Assembly (NCBI GenBank): GCA_002839355.1
Contig: PGXW01000016.1
Location: forward strand, 48,728-112,727
Direction: 5' to 3'
From: Spirochaetae bacterium HGW-Spirochaetae-2
Lineage (GTDB): Bacteria; Spirochaetota; Spirochaetia; Sphaerochaetales; Sphaerochaetaceae
DNA: 64,000 nucleotides
Shown: in pieces, positions 63,919 through 64,000 of the stretch
Layout of the letters: each line of letters opens with the position of its first letter
How positions within the stretch are numbered: position 1 is the first letter of the stretch
Notes under the pieces: model-generated
What the model saw: only the letters and a program-made list of their open reading frames with translations
What the model was told of the DNA's origin: nothing
Database searches by the model: none
Position numbers and translations under genes: made by a program

Positions 63919-63967
63919 CAAGACCGTGATTCCGTTATTCAAGACCGCCGTTCCGTACAACAAGACC
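63919..63967. repeat. 21-bp direct repeat (two full copies plus a partial third)
   Basis: CAAGACC recurs at 63919, 63940 and 63961, exactly 21 bp apart. The first two units also share TTCCGT. The minus strand reads as repeated CGGTCTTG words. The array may continue past the window. It lies just upstream of the signal-less DUF1566 gene. Iterons, a recombination junction or a repeat-coding scrap are all possible. Confidence 0.55.
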
Positions 63968-64000
63968 ATTTGATCGTCTGATACAATTCCGCACATAAAG

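Larger units (their letters stand above)
27392..64000. mobile_element. Temperate short-tailed (podovirus-like) prophage integrated at tRNA-Leu
   Basis: The left border is tRNA-Leu(GAG), whose 3' end is followed by the integrase gene. The element carries tail-fibre and lysis genes rightward, a type III R-M system, and a leftward virion module (ejection proteins, nozzle, adaptor, cement, capsid, scaffold, portal, terminases). Head and packaging genes resemble the Bordetella BPP-1 group and the internal proteins resemble T7 gp14-gp16. No second copy of the tRNA 3' end was found before 64000, and repressor and replication genes are missing. The right end therefore probably lies beyond the window; whether the gene at 62973 is phage or host is open. 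Confidence 0.85.

Noticed and set aside
62904..64000. Right attachment site (attR)
   Set aside because: I looked for a copy of the tRNA-Leu 3' end (GTCCAGTCTGCCGCA) and its complement and found none before the window end.

Overview
The first 27.4 kb are ordinary chromosome of a Gram-negative-type, fermentative-looking bacterium. Outer-membrane barrel, TolC/HlyD/RND efflux, GH3 beta-glucosidase with sugar ABC permeases, a DUF1566-type surface protein and the general gene style suggest a spirochaete, perhaps Sphaerochaetaceae. That lineage call is inference from family resemblance; no rRNA is present to prove it.

Chromosomal part: a sugar ABC permease pair followed by a GH3 glycosidase (3-3599); a thiol-peroxidase operon, gpx-ohrR, under a consensus promoter overlapped by a 28-bp near-perfect palindrome (3621-4636); an outer-membrane-like protein; diaminopropionate ammonia-lyase; a TolC-HlyD-RND efflux operon (7174-12534); a membrane protein, an SGNH hydrolase, a GNAT-like protein, an exported BNR/RCC1 repeat protein, an MscS channel, an XRE regulator and an acetyltransferase; a divergent pair of PLP enzymes (D-threonine-aldolase-like and threonine-synthase-like); an SBP-PAS-PAS-GGDEF sensor with a downstream DUF523 protein; a repeat/hairpin cluster; and a padR-DUF1048-DUF1048 operon whose ABC transporter gene is reduced to a 44-codon stub.

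From 27.39 kb on is a prophage in tRNA-Leu(GAG): tyrosine integrase, small early genes with an excisionase-like protein, then rightward tail-fibre/Ig-like genes and a lysis cassette (holin candidates, overlapping Rz/Rz1-like spanins, no visible endolysin). A leftward AT-rich type III restriction-modification pair (mod-res) follows. The remaining virion genes run leftward: terS, terL, portal, Bbp19-like, scaffold, major capsid, Bbp16-like cement, a small protein, adaptor, nozzle, and three T7 gp14/gp15/gp16-like internal or ejection proteins. The last of these is a 2143-residue polyvalent protein with an HELGH metallopeptidase motif and a MuF-C-like domain. A KAP-family P-loop NTPase gene sits on the opposite strand between terL and portal. 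The head genes look BPP-1-like and the ejection apparatus T7-like, so this is a temperate short-tailed phage carrying two probable defence cargos. No repressor, replication module or right attachment site is visible, so the element probably continues beyond 64 kb.

The right edge holds a DUF1566-type surface protein lacking an export signal, next to a 21-bp repeat that runs to the window end.
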